DNA of 64,000 nt from Amycolatopsis australiensis (lineage in GTDB: Bacteria > Actinomycetota > Actinomycetes > Mycobacteriales > Pseudonocardiaceae). Where the stretch lies: NCBI RefSeq assembly GCF_900119165.1, contig NZ_FPJG01000006.1, positions 1,550,001-1,614,000 of the forward strand. Reading direction: 5' to 3'. A model generated the notes under the pieces. The model saw only the letters and a program-made list of their open reading frames with translations, ran no database searches and was not told the DNA's origin. Shown here in pieces: positions 28,487 to 37,145 of the stretch. The stretch's first letter is position 1. The number at the start of each line of letters is the position of its first letter. Both the position numbers and the translations under genes were made by a program.

Positions 28487-28889
28487 GTGACCACGACACC
28501 ACGCACCGTACGCACGGTGACCATCAAGATCCCCAAGCCGGTTCGGGCCGCGGCCGCGGCCAGTTTCGCCGTCGTGCACCTCATCCGGTCGCTGGCGGGC
28601 ATCCCCGGTACTGGCGGCGACGGCCTGAGCCTGTCGGGGCCGTCGCCGGGCTCGGTCGCGGCCCTGCTCCGGATGGTCTTCGCGCGGCCGCCGTCCCGTC
28701 CACCGGCGCTCCTCGACGACGACCGCGGCCGTCGCCTGGCGGCACTGGGCAGGCGACGGGGCGGCCACCGCCGGTTCTGGTGGCCGCCCGGCGGCGTGGA
28801 CCGGCTCGCGGAGTTCGTCGAAGGGTGGGCGTCGGGCCGCGCTGAGCCGCTCGACGACCGCTCACCGACGGGTCTCACCCGTTCGAACA
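28487..28889 (+). pseudogene. Leaderless ORF behind damage promoter A, without a usable stop
   Basis: From GTG 28487 about 125 codons show strong coding bias (G or C in almost every third position) and a protein-like sequence, starting VTTTPRTVRTVTIKIPKPVR, with an Ala-rich helix and a C-terminal WWPPGGVDRLAEFVEGWASG. Near 28850 the bias collapses and the frame runs on without stop, antiphase to the next gene, until 29800. A one-base shift near 28830 would end it at 28845. I therefore read it as a gene broken at its 3' end, by frameshift or by deletion between the two similar promoters. Family not recognised. Confidence 0.4.
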
Positions 28890-28931
28890 AGTGTGCGAGA
28901 AATTGTCGGTGCCAGGGTGTTCAATCGAGGG
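28883..28931 (+). promoter_or_regulatory. Composite damage promoter B: LexA-like box plus RecA-ND (PafBC-type) promoter
   Basis: TCGAACAAGTGTGCGA (28883-28898) matches the SOS box at 11 of 12 positions. GAAA follows, then TTGTCGGTG (28903-28911), 8 bases, and the -10-like TTCAAT (28920-28925). GTG 28932 comes six bases later. Every spacing equals that of promoter A 445 bp upstream, so the two elements are paralogous copies of one regulatory cassette. Confidence 0.75.
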
Positions 28932-29723
28932 GTGAACAACTCAGTCGCCGTCTTCGACGTCATCGACGAGGTCATCGCCCCGCTGTCGGCCGAGGTGCCG
29001 GAGCGGCCCTCCGTGATGGAGTTCTACGACCCCGAGTTCGAGATTCCGCCGGTGCTGGCGGAGACCTCGCCGCTGCCGGGCCGTCGCTCATCACCGCCGC
29101 CGACCCTGGCCGACGAGGTGGAGCAGTACACGCGGTTCGTCGCCGGGATGTCCGCGATCGGGCTCGCCCCGGGCGGGGAGGTCACGGCGGAAGCCGTCGG
29201 GCTGTACCGCGCGCTGCGCGGCGGGTTCATCCGCGGCGTGGTCACCGGCGTCTTCCCGGCGCGGCGCGAGCCGTGGGAGGTCCGCTTCTTCGGCGACGAG
29301 GACTACACCACGGTGCTGCACAAGCTGGGCAGCCGCGCGCGCCTGCGTTCCGGCTTCCTCTCCGAGCTGCCGGGCTGGGTGTTCGACGGGCTGCCCGACC
29401 GGCCGCCGGGCCCGGGGCCTCACCTGCGCATCGAGACCGACGAGCGCGGCCTGATCCCGCGCGACTGCGGAGCGGAGGTCGAGCAGATCCGCGAGTGCGC
29501 GGCCCGGCCCCGGCTGGGCACGGTGCTGGTGGACCTCGCGGTCCGCGACGCGATCCTGGCGGAGTACCCGCACGGCGCGTTCGGGCTGGTGGACAACGAC
29601 CTGGGCCGCTACCAGTTCAGCGCGGCGGTCGGCCGCAACGGCCGCTGGACGGTCACGTGGGGTCCGGCCTCCCGCCGGACGGCGGAGCAGTGGATCGTCG
29701 AGGCGGTGCAGAGCCATGCGTGA
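28932..29723 (+). CDS. EspG-like protein under a damage-type promoter
   Basis: A 263-residue cytoplasmic protein. The second half resembles the ESX secretion-associated EspG chaperones: a LPDRPPGPGPHLRI segment and, near the end, FGLVDNDLGRYQFSAAVGRNGRWTV, corresponding to the WFDTxxGRY...WVTV block of EspG. The N-terminal LWE/PYPL signature of typical EspG is not present, so the assignment is to a distant member only. I start it at GTG 28932, placed six bases after the -10 of promoter B for leaderless translation. No membrane segment or signal is visible. It overlaps the next small ORF by 8 bp. Expression on DNA damage is predicted from the promoter. Confidence 0.6.
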   Translation: MNNSVAVFDVIDEVIAPLSAEVPERPSVMEFYDPEFEIPPVLAETSPLPGRRSSPPPTLADEVEQYTRFVAGMSAIGLAPGGEVTAEAVGLYRALRGGFIRGVVTGVFPARREPWEVRFFGDEDYTTVLHKLGSRARLRSGFLSELPGWVFDGLPDRPPGPGPHLRIETDERGLIPRDCGAEVEQIRECAARPRLGTVLVDLAVRDAILAEYPHGAFGLVDNDLGRYQFSAAVGRNGRWTVTWGPASRRTAEQWIVEAVQSHA

Positions 29724-29919
29724 GGAGGCAACGGCAGCGGTGCGGACGACCGTGGGGGAGGGAGTCGACCGGGTGGTGCCGGCGGCCCCGAGAGACCTGA
29801 CGGTCCGAGAGGCGATCTTGGCGGCGGCCGAGCTGAACAGCGGAGTGCCGGCACAGCGGGACAGGGACACGGCCGGGGAGCCGGCTGCGGGACCGGAGGG
29901 AGCGCGGGGTGATGGCTGA
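29716..29919 (+). CDS. Small protein of unknown function (67 aa)
   Basis: A 67-residue ORF that overlaps the preceding stop by 8 bp and ends inside the start region of the next gene, which suggests coupling within one operon. It is charged and low in hydrophobic residues: REEATAAVRTTVGEGVDRVV then a Pro/Gly-rich tail. No family is recognised. Without it, a 190-bp gap would separate two genes of similar type. Confidence 0.45.
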   Translation: MREEATAAVRTTVGEGVDRVVPAAPRDLTVREAILAAAELNSGVPAQRDRDTAGEPAAGPEGARGDG

Positions 29920-30703
29920 ACGCACGGCGGCGCGTGAGCTGCTGGAGCTGGCGGCCGGCCCGGTGCTGGCCGCGATGCCGGACCGCGACCCCGTGGACCG
30001 GCTGTACAACCCCGACGTCAGCGATCACGACATCCTGGTGCACGGTCCGGTCTCGGACGATCCGGCGGACCTCGTCGAAGAGGTGGAACGGCACGTGGCG
30101 TGGGCCGCGTGGATCGACGGCACGCCGTTCGGCCAGGATGGCGAGCTCAACGAGCTGGGCTTCGAGGTCGTGTCGCTGATGCTGCGCGGTTCCGTCCGGG
30201 CGGCACTGTGCGGCGTGTTCGACGGCGGCCCGGAGACGGCGGACATCCGGTGCTACGCCGACGGCGAGCGGGCGTTCATGATGGGCTCGCTGCCCGGCCG
30301 CACGGCCATCCACCTTGCCGACTTCGACGAGCTGCCGGAGATGCTGGTGGCGGAGCTGCCGGAGGTGGCGTTCGGCGCGGCGCCCCGGGCGATCTGGCTG
30401 TCGGTGGACGACGACGGCCTGGTCCACAACGGCCAGGAAGCGGACGTCTGGGCCATGCGCGAGCTGCTCGCCCGGCCCCGTTCAGGTACGGCGGTCCTGG
30501 ACATGCTCGCGTTCGGCGGCCTGTGCGCGGAGTTCCCGGACCACGGGTTCGTACTGGTGGACACGGATCTGGGCCGCTACGCATTGGCATCCCTGGACCG
30601 CGGCGACGGCCGCCGCCAGCTGGTACTGAGCCCCTTCAGCCGAGGCATGCTTCGCGACTGGTGCCGGAAGATGATCGACCTTGGTCAGGAGGAGATGCCC
30701 TGA
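29912..30703 (+). CDS. EspG-like protein, paralog of the upstream gene
   Basis: A 263-residue cytoplasmic protein, the same length as the gene before it. The C-terminal block FVLVDTDLGRYALASLDRGDGRRQLV parallels VDNDLGRY in the paralog, and both have a preceding LARPRSGTAVLD/RPRLGTVLVD segment. Overall identity is otherwise low. The fold is plausibly that of EspG chaperones, but the family's N-terminal signature is missing. The start is ATG 29912 (a GTG lies directly before it). It presumably shares the transcript that begins at promoter B. Confidence 0.6.
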   Translation: MAERTAARELLELAAGPVLAAMPDRDPVDRLYNPDVSDHDILVHGPVSDDPADLVEEVERHVAWAAWIDGTPFGQDGELNELGFEVVSLMLRGSVRAALCGVFDGGPETADIRCYADGERAFMMGSLPGRTAIHLADFDELPEMLVAELPEVAFGAAPRAIWLSVDDDGLVHNGQEADVWAMRELLARPRSGTAVLDMLAFGGLCAEFPDHGFVLVDTDLGRYALASLDRGDGRRQLVLSPFSRGMLRDWCRKMIDLGQEEMP

Positions 30704-31163
30704 GCGGCGGGCCGGAGTCCGGCGGAGGGTGCGGGTGCTGATGGGCTGCAGGCGGGCACGCGGGGTCCGGCGGGAAGGCTGGCAGGACCGGCGCGGTCAC
30801 GTGCGGCAGCGGTCGGCCGGGCCGCGCTTGGGGAGGACGCGAGCAACCGCGGCAACCTGCGCTCGAGCCGCCCGTTCCGGCCGCGGGGCCGCACCCGTCG
30901 GTCCCGGCAACCTTCCGGAACTGGCCATCCCTGGCCACCCGCTGGCCAGCCCGCACCAGCCCACGCTGTGAGCGGTGTCACTACGATCCGTCACCATTGG
31001 CGGTCGACCGGGGCACCCTGGGACTGGACACTGCAAGGGTTCGGGCACGGGCTTGCGCTGCGTGACCGACCCTCCAATTCAGACAGAGCCATTGGGCGGA
31101 TGCGTTATCCGCCATCGTCGCTACCCTGGAAAGGCGAGGACATTCAGTAGTGAGGTGGTCACC
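30704..31163. other. Gene-free stretch with a palindrome near the downstream promoter
   Basis: I see no coding sequence here. A perfect 7-bp inverted repeat, GGCGGAT 31095-31101 with ATCCGCC 31107-31113, stands upstream of TACCCT (31122-31127), a likely -10 for the following gene. The rest is GC-rich without clear repeats, and no terminator for the upstream operon was recognised. Confidence 0.4.
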
Positions 31164-31781
31164 ATGAGCGCGAACGGTGAGGCTCCCTTCTTCAATGCCC
31201 CCGAGCTCACTCAGCGCGACGGCACTCTGTCCGAAGCACCCGGCGAAATGTTCGCCGACCCCGTCTCGGGACTCGTCACGGCGGATCCCGAGCCACGCGC
31301 CGCGGTCGCCGATGGCCAAGAGCCGCTCGCCATTCCGGTGGCGGGGCCCGTGAAGCACGACGAAGAAGCCGTGCGCCGGATGGTCGAGGAGACCCTCCGG
31401 GAGGACGACGCCCGGATCCCGGACGCCATCCCGCCCGCCGGCACCACCAGCACGGTCGGCGAACACGTGGCGCCGCCGCTCGGGGTGCTGCCGCGGCAGC
31501 GGAACCGGCAACGCACCTGGCCGACCCGGCCGCCGCTGCTGCAGCGGCCTGTCCGGCAGGACCTGCCGGACGGGGACGTCCTCGACGACGACCTCGAGCT
31601 GGTGCCCGTCAAGCGGCGGAGGCTGCCGCGGATTCCGTCGATGTCGATGCCGGCCTTCAACCGGCCGTCGTCGAGCGCCGCGGGGGTCATGCTCGCCGTC
31701 GCCTTGCTGATCGTGTTCGGTTTCGTCGCCATCGAGATGGTTTCCAGCCTGGTCAGCAGCGTGACCGGGCTGTTCGACTAG
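31164..31781 (+). CDS. Single-pass membrane protein of unknown function
   Basis: A 205-residue protein with a long polar, proline-rich N-terminal region (about 1-165) and one hydrophobic segment close to the C-terminus (AGVMLAVALLIVFGFVAIEMV). A basic patch, VKRRRLPRIP, precedes it, so the long part should face the cytoplasm. No signal peptide is present. GAGGTGGT lies before ATG 31164. I do not recognise a family. It is monocistronic or leads into the MFS-kinase fusion gene 148 bp downstream. Confidence 0.75.
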   Translation: MSANGEAPFFNAPELTQRDGTLSEAPGEMFADPVSGLVTADPEPRAAVADGQEPLAIPVAGPVKHDEEAVRRMVEETLREDDARIPDAIPPAGTTSTVGEHVAPPLGVLPRQRNRQRTWPTRPPLLQRPVRQDLPDGDVLDDDLELVPVKRRRLPRIPSMSMPAFNRPSSSAAGVMLAVALLIVFGFVAIEMVSSLVSSVTGLFD

Positions 31782-31929
31782 CGTTCTCCCGCTGTTCGCG
31801 ACCCCACGGGCACCTCGGGGCAGTCCGCGAGGCAAGGGCCGATCGGGCTACCCTGACTTCACGGTCGGGCGACCTCACCAGGGCGTCCGGCACCGCGGTG
31901 ACTAGTGGGGTGGGCGTATCAGCGAGGGC

Positions 31930-34089
31930 GTGCGATCGGTACCCGGGGCCGGCCCGGGCGGATCGTCGGGCGCCGAGGCGTCCACGATCAACCGGGTCCG
32001 GCGGGTACTGGCGATCAAACCTTTCCGGCGCCTCTGGGGCGTCACGTACCTGTGCAGCGTGGCCGACTGGCTGAACATCCTCGCCCTCACCGGCCTGGCC
32101 ACGAAGCTCACGGACAACTACTTCGCCCAGAACTTCGCGTTCGTCGGCGTCGTCCTGACCGGCCTCGCGCCGGGGCTGCTGTTCGCCCCCATCGGCGGGC
32201 TGCTCGCCGACCGCTTCGACCGGCGCAAGGTGATGGTCGTCGCCGACCTGCTGCGGTGCGGGTTCCTGCTGTCCATCGCGATCGTCGGCGCGCCGTGGTG
32301 GCTGCTCGTCGGCAACTTCCTCGTCGGCTCCGCGTCGAGCATGTGGATCCCCTCCAAAGAGGCGGCCGTACCCAACCTGCTCCGCCGTCCCGACCAGGTC
32401 GAGACGGCGAACCAGCTCGGCATGGTGATGACCTACGGCCTGGCCGTCATCACCGCGGCCGGCGCGAACGCGATCATCACCGGCGTCAACACCACGTTCC
32501 ACTTCTTCCCCAACGACAACGCCAGCCTCAGCATCGCGAAACTGGTCGTCATCATCACCGGCCTGCTCTACCTGGCCAGCGCGATCCTCATCGCCACCCG
32601 GATCCCCGAGCTTTCGCTGCGCAACGTCCACGCGCTGCCGGAGCAGAAGGTCAAGGCGGCCGACGAGGAGAAGCTCGGCATCGGCGCGATGATCGCCGAC
32701 GGCTTCCGGTTCATCCGCAGCACGCCGCTCGTGCGCGGGCTGCTGGTCGGCGCGTTCGGCGCGTTCGTCGCCGGTGGCGCCGTGATCGGCTCCGCCAAGC
32801 CGTACTCGTCGAGCCTGCTGGCCGGTGACTCCGCGTTCAGCCTGCTCGTCCTCGCCGTCTTCCTCGGCCTCGCCACCGGCATGGTCTTCGCGCCCAAGCT
32901 CGCTCGGCGGCTGCCGCACGACCGGCTGTTCGGCCTCTCGATCGTCGCGGCCGCGATCTCGCTCGGCCTGGTGGCGTTGTCGCCGCACCTGACCATCTCG
33001 CTGATCGCCGTGGTGCTGGTCGGCATCTGCGCCGGGACCGCGTTCCTCACCGGCGTGACGATCATCGGCTCGCGCGTCGAAGACGCCATCCGCGGCCGGA
33101 TCAACGCGATCTACCAGCTGATGATGAAGCTGGTGCTGTTCGGCACCACGGTCACCGTGCCGCTGCTCGTCGGCGCGGTGCAGCGCCACACGATCACCGT
33201 CTGGGGCAGTCCGCTCACCATCGACGGCACCCGCCCGGTGATGCTCGGCGGCGCCGCGATCGCGCTGGTCGCCGGGCTCTTCGCCTACCGGCAGATGGAC
33301 GACCGCCGCACCGAGCCGATCCTCGCCGACCTGCGCAACGCGCTGCGCCGCACGCCGCGGCGGGTCAACGGCTTCCTCATCGCCGTCGAGGGCACCACCG
33401 CGATCAACACCGCGATCCAGGCCGTGAACCTCGCCGACTGGATGCGCGGCGGCACCCGGCCCGTCGTGGTCGCCGCCGACCCGGCGCTCGACGACAAGCG
33501 GCTGACCGCGCTGGTTTCCGGCGCCTCCCTGACCGGCGCGCGCGCCCAGGCGCTGGCCGCCGCCGCGGTCCGGGCCGACATCGTCGAGCGGCACGTCCAG
33601 CCGGCGCTGGACGCCGGTTCGGTCGTGGTGATGGAACGCTTCGTCGACTCGCCGCTCGCGCACCTGTCCGCCGTCGCCGGGCTCGACAGCGACGAACTGG
33701 AAGGCCTCGCCGACTGGGCGACCGGGCGGCTGCGCCCGGACCTGACGGTCCTGCTGGACTCCGCGCCGAACGGCGCGCCGCGCGACAAGTCCACCGCGAT
33801 GAACGACCAGTGGCGCGTCCAGCACCTGCTCACCGAGATGGCCGCGGCCGACCCGGACCGGTACGTCGTGATCGACGCCGACGGGACCGACGCCGAGGTC
33901 GCCGAACGCATCCGCACCGCGCTGCGCGCCGTGTTCGTCGGACGGCTGGCGGGGCTGGCCCCGGCGGCCGACGCGCCTGCCGTCGAACACCCGGCGACCA
34001 CCGGCGGACCGGCCACGGACCGGCCGTCGACCCTGCCGCTCGACCTCGAAGACACGGTCCAGGGAGAGCCTCGCGTGGAGGTGAAGTGA
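31930..34089 (+). CDS. MFS transporter fused to a degenerate thymidylate kinase domain
   Basis: A 719-residue fusion. Residues ~20-460 are a 12-TM major facilitator module (LLADRFDRRKVMVVADLLRC is the MFS loop 2-3 motif). Residues ~475-680 have the thymidylate kinase layout, but the P-loop expected as EGxDGxGKST reads EGTTAINTAIQ, without glycines and lysine, and the DRY motif reads ERFVDSPLAH. The kinase part should therefore not bind ATP in the normal way. Comparable MFS-Tmk fusions exist in actinobacteria, usually with an intact kinase. GTG 31930 is the start. The stop overlaps holB (GTGA). It stands where core genomes keep tmk next to holB. Confidence 0.85.
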   Translation: MRSVPGAGPGGSSGAEASTINRVRRVLAIKPFRRLWGVTYLCSVADWLNILALTGLATKLTDNYFAQNFAFVGVVLTGLAPGLLFAPIGGLLADRFDRRKVMVVADLLRCGFLLSIAIVGAPWWLLVGNFLVGSASSMWIPSKEAAVPNLLRRPDQVETANQLGMVMTYGLAVITAAGANAIITGVNTTFHFFPNDNASLSIAKLVVIITGLLYLASAILIATRIPELSLRNVHALPEQKVKAADEEKLGIGAMIADGFRFIRSTPLVRGLLVGAFGAFVAGGAVIGSAKPYSSSLLAGDSAFSLLVLAVFLGLATGMVFAPKLARRLPHDRLFGLSIVAAAISLGLVALSPHLTISLIAVVLVGICAGTAFLTGVTIIGSRVEDAIRGRINAIYQLMMKLVLFGTTVTVPLLVGAVQRHTITVWGSPLTIDGTRPVMLGGAAIALVAGLFAYRQMDDRRTEPILADLRNALRRTPRRVNGFLIAVEGTTAINTAIQAVNLADWMRGGTRPVVVAADPALDDKRLTALVSGASLTGARAQALAAAAVRADIVERHVQPALDAGSVVVMERFVDSPLAHLSAVAGLDSDELEGLADWATGRLRPDLTVLLDSAPNGAPRDKSTAMNDQWRVQHLLTEMAAADPDRYVVIDADGTDAEVAERIRTALRAVFVGRLAGLAPAADAPAVEHPATTGGPATDRPSTLPLDLEDTVQGEPRVEVK

Positions 34090-35291
34090 CGACGACCGAG
34101 CGCATCGGCGTCTGGAACCAGCTGGTCGGCCAGGAGCCCGCGGTCGAGACGCTGGCCGCGGCCGCCGCGGCGGCGGCCAAGATCGTCGCCGGCGAGCCCG
34201 CCCCGGCCGGCGCGATGACGCACGCCTGGCTGCTCACCGGCCCGCCCGGGTCCGGCCGCTCGGTCGCCGCGCGGACGTTCGCCGCGGCCCTGCAGTGCAG
34301 CACCGGCACCGGCTGCGACGCCTGCCCCGGCTGCCACACGACGATGGCGGGCACCCACGCCGACGTCCGGCTCGTCGTGCCGGAAGGCCTGTCCATCTCG
34401 GTCGCCGAGATGCGCGCCCTGGTGCAGGCCGCCGCGCGGCGCCCGACGACCGGGAACTGGCAGGTCGTGATCATCGAAGACGCCGACAGGCTCACCGAAG
34501 GCGCGTCGAACGCGCTGCTGAAAGCCGTCGAGGAGCCGCCGGACCGCACGGTGTTCCTGCTCTGCGCGCCGTCGGACCACCCCGAAGACGTCTCGGTGAC
34601 GATCCGTTCGCGCTGCCGTCTCGTCACGCTGCGGACGCCGCCGCCGGAGGCGATCGCCGACGTGCTGATGCGCCGCGACCACGTCGACCCCGAGCGGGCG
34701 CAGTGGGCCGCCTCGGTGTGCGGCGGACACGTCGGACGCGCGCGCCGGCTCGCCACCGACGAAGCCGCGCGGCAGCGGCGGGCCACCGTCCTGCGGATCC
34801 CGCTGGGCCTGCGCCGCGCCGCCGACGTCTTCACCTGCGCCGACCAGCTGATCAGCGCGGCGGAGGCCGACGCGGGCGAGGCCAGCAAGGCCCGCGACGA
34901 GAACGAGCGCAACGAGCTGCGGACCGCAATGGGCGGCGACGGCGTCGGCAAGGGCGTCGCAGGCGCCAAGCGCGCCGCGGAAGCCGCCGTCAAGCAGCTG
35001 GAGAAGAAGCAGAAGTCCCGCGCGACCCGCACCCAGCGCGACACGCTCGACCTGGCGCTGATCGACCTGGCCGGCTTCTACCGCGACGTCCTGGTGACGG
35101 CGACCCGCTCCGGCGCGACGCTCAACCACCCCGACCACGCCGACCAGATCCGCGAGGCCGCGCACGCGTGGACACCCGAGTCGGCACTCCGCCGCCTCGA
35201 AGCGGTGCTGGAATGCCGCGAGGCGATCGAGCTGAACGTGAAACCGCGCATCGCGATCGAGGCGATGGTCACGACGCTCCGCCAGGGCTGA
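34086..35291 (+). CDS. holB: DNA polymerase III delta-prime subunit
   Basis: A 401-residue clamp-loader AAA+ subunit (Rv3644c position). The Walker A is GPPGSGRS, with arginine for lysine, which is normal for delta-prime since it does not hydrolyse ATP. A zinc module follows (CSTGTGCDACPGCHTTM), then DADRLTEGASNALLKAVEEPP and the SRC motif (IRSRCRLV). A Lys/Ala-rich linker at about 265-310 separates the C-terminal collar domain. GTG 34086 overlaps the previous stop by 4 bp. It ends at a shared bidirectional terminator. Confidence 0.95.
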   Translation: MTTTERIGVWNQLVGQEPAVETLAAAAAAAAKIVAGEPAPAGAMTHAWLLTGPPGSGRSVAARTFAAALQCSTGTGCDACPGCHTTMAGTHADVRLVVPEGLSISVAEMRALVQAAARRPTTGNWQVVIIEDADRLTEGASNALLKAVEEPPDRTVFLLCAPSDHPEDVSVTIRSRCRLVTLRTPPPEAIADVLMRRDHVDPERAQWAASVCGGHVGRARRLATDEAARQRRATVLRIPLGLRRAADVFTCADQLISAAEADAGEASKARDENERNELRTAMGGDGVGKGVAGAKRAAEAAVKQLEKKQKSRATRTQRDTLDLALIDLAGFYRDVLVTATRSGATLNHPDHADQIREAAHAWTPESALRRLEAVLECREAIELNVKPRIAIEAMVTTLRQG

Positions 35292-35296
35292 ACACG

Positions 35297-35332
35297 AAGG
35301 AACCCGCCAGGCCAGCCTGACGGGTTCCTTCA
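35297..35332. terminator. Bidirectional terminator between holB and the LAxTG protein gene
   Basis: A 16-bp stem with one mismatch (35297-35312 with 35317-35332) and a 4-nt loop. It lies between two convergent stops and can serve both. Confidence 0.85.
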
Positions 35333-35343
35333 CACCCCTCGGG

Positions 35344-37011
35344 TCACTCGCGCGGCCGAGGCGACGGCTTGAACGGCTTCTCCTCGATCGCGACGGCCAG
35401 CGGACGCCGCCGCGTCCCGGGCATCGCCGCCACCATCACGACGCCGAGCAGCAGCATCGCGGTACCCGTCCAGAACAGCGGCACGGTGTCGTACGCGCCG
35501 CCGGTGTAGGCGAGGTTCTTCACCGGCCCCTTCGGAGCCTCACCACCACCCGCGGGCGGCGTGGAAGTGGTGCCGCACACCACGCCGTCGGTCGGCGCGT
35601 AGGCCCGCGCGACCTGCTCACCCAGCGACAGCTGGGCCAGCGACGACGGCAGGTTCTTCGCCTGGTCGTCCGGCAGCAGGCTCTTGAGCTTCGTCGTCGG
35701 CAGCAGCTGCAGGTCGAACAGCCGCGCCGACGCGCCCAGCTGGAACCCCTTGAACGGCGTCGTCATCTGCGCCGACTTCTGGTCCAGACCCGCGATGCTC
35801 AGCCGCAGCACGCCCAGGTCGAGCACGGTCCCCGCGGTGTTGCCGACCTGCTGGATGCCGTTGGTGAGCGTCGACACCAGCCCGCCGACCACCGGAATGT
35901 CGTTGACCTGCCCGAACTGGTCGCTCAGGCCCTTCAGCGGCAGCCCGATCGGAATGTCCTTCGTCGGGTGCGCCGCGTCGAGCGTGTACAGCGTCTTGCC
36001 GGCCGCCTCGATGGTCAGCACCGGCGCGGTGTACTCGACCTTCGACGTCTTCGCGTCGCCGGTGGAGGTCACCGTGAGCGTCGGCTGGCTCGCCACCTTG
36101 ATGCTCAGCGCCAGCGGCGTGCCCTTGAGCACCTCGATGTCCGCGGCCTGCAGCGTCGACGTCGACTGCACGGCCTTGTTCTGCGAACCCGGGATGTCGA
36201 CCAGCTTCACCTGCGACCGCGACGACAGCGTGTTCGGCAGGCTCAGCAGCGACCCGGTGCCGTCCGCCGCGGTCTGCCCGCCGCCCTGCAGCAGGCCACC
36301 CAGGCTCTGCAACCCCTTGGAGAGGTCGAAACCGCTGGCCAGCGCGTTCGGGTCCAGCTTCGGCTTCAGCGCGTCCAGACCCAGGTTCGGCATCGACGGG
36401 ATCACGTTCAACAGCGACAGGCTTGCCACCGACGTGCTCGCGTCCGCGATCGTGTCGACGCACGGCCCCAGCGTCGGGCTCCACCGCGCGTGCGCGCTCC
36501 CGTTCAGCAAGCCCACGTTCAACAGCGGATTCGACGGCGCGTTCAACCCGCCGCTGATCGGCTGCGGATTGTCCGGCAACGCCGTCTGCACCACGCTGCC
36601 CGGCGTCTGCGGCGCGTTTCCGCCCACGGACAACCCGAACGGCGACGCCTGCGCGATCGCCTTCTCATAGCTCAGGTAGGCATCCGAGTTCGCCGACGCG
36701 CTCGACAGACCCATCCCGGCCTCGAGCGCCGACTGCTTCGGCAACGTGGCCCCGAACCCCGGCAGGATCGTGCTCGTCGGCACGGCATTCGGCAGCAACC
36801 GGATGATCCCCAGCGCCGTCCCCGCATCCCCGACCGCCTGCCCCAGCGGCTGCGGCCCCACCGGAGCCGAGATCGGCGCCTGCCCCGGATTCGCCGGCTG
36901 CGGAATCGGCGTCGTCGGATAAGTCGGGTCGGCATTCGCCGGCGCCGCGCTGAACAGCAACAACGCCGCAGCCGCCGGCAACGCCACCGAACGGGGCAGT
37001 CTTCGCCGCAT
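35344..37011 (-). CDS. Cell-surface protein with LAxTG sorting signal
   Basis: A 555-residue exported protein. A signal peptide is cut near residue 27 (PANADP). At the C-terminus KNLAYTGG is followed by a hydrophobic helix and RRRPLAV, a cell-wall sorting signal. LAxTG is the form used by actinobacterial class E sortases, so covalent anchoring to peptidoglycan is likely. The long middle is low in charge and rich in Ser, Leu, Asn and Gly with no recognised domain; segments such as KVEYTAPVLTIEAAGKTLYTL suggest beta structure. CTGGAGG lies 9 bp before ATG 37011. No sortase gene is adjacent. Confidence 0.85.
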   Translation of the reverse strand: MRRRLPRSVALPAAAALLLFSAAPANADPTYPTTPIPQPANPGQAPISAPVGPQPLGQAVGDAGTALGIIRLLPNAVPTSTILPGFGATLPKQSALEAGMGLSSASANSDAYLSYEKAIAQASPFGLSVGGNAPQTPGSVVQTALPDNPQPISGGLNAPSNPLLNVGLLNGSAHARWSPTLGPCVDTIADASTSVASLSLLNVIPSMPNLGLDALKPKLDPNALASGFDLSKGLQSLGGLLQGGGQTAADGTGSLLSLPNTLSSRSQVKLVDIPGSQNKAVQSTSTLQAADIEVLKGTPLALSIKVASQPTLTVTSTGDAKTSKVEYTAPVLTIEAAGKTLYTLDAAHPTKDIPIGLPLKGLSDQFGQVNDIPVVGGLVSTLTNGIQQVGNTAGTVLDLGVLRLSIAGLDQKSAQMTTPFKGFQLGASARLFDLQLLPTTKLKSLLPDDQAKNLPSSLAQLSLGEQVARAYAPTDGVVCGTTSTPPAGGGEAPKGPVKNLAYTGGAYDTVPLFWTGTAMLLLGVVMVAAMPGTRRRPLAVAIEEKPFKPSPRPRE

Positions 37012-37145
37012 GTGCCAGAGCCTCCAGACAGAGTCGACCGGTGAGTGAGACCGACGTCATAGAGCCCTAACGACGGTCCCCCCGGAAAGTGACGCCAACA
37101 GCCTCCGCTACACTTGACGACGTCGCCAGCGCGAGCCGGAGACGC

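Noticed and set aside
28487..29800. A single 437-codon gene reading through from damage promoter A
   Set aside because: Codon bias is lost after about 28850 and the rest is antiphase to a better supported gene with its own promoter.
30681..30971. Small plus-strand ORF after the second EspG-like gene
   Set aside because: It has arginine-rich composition without coding bias and overlaps a low-complexity stretch; no start signal.
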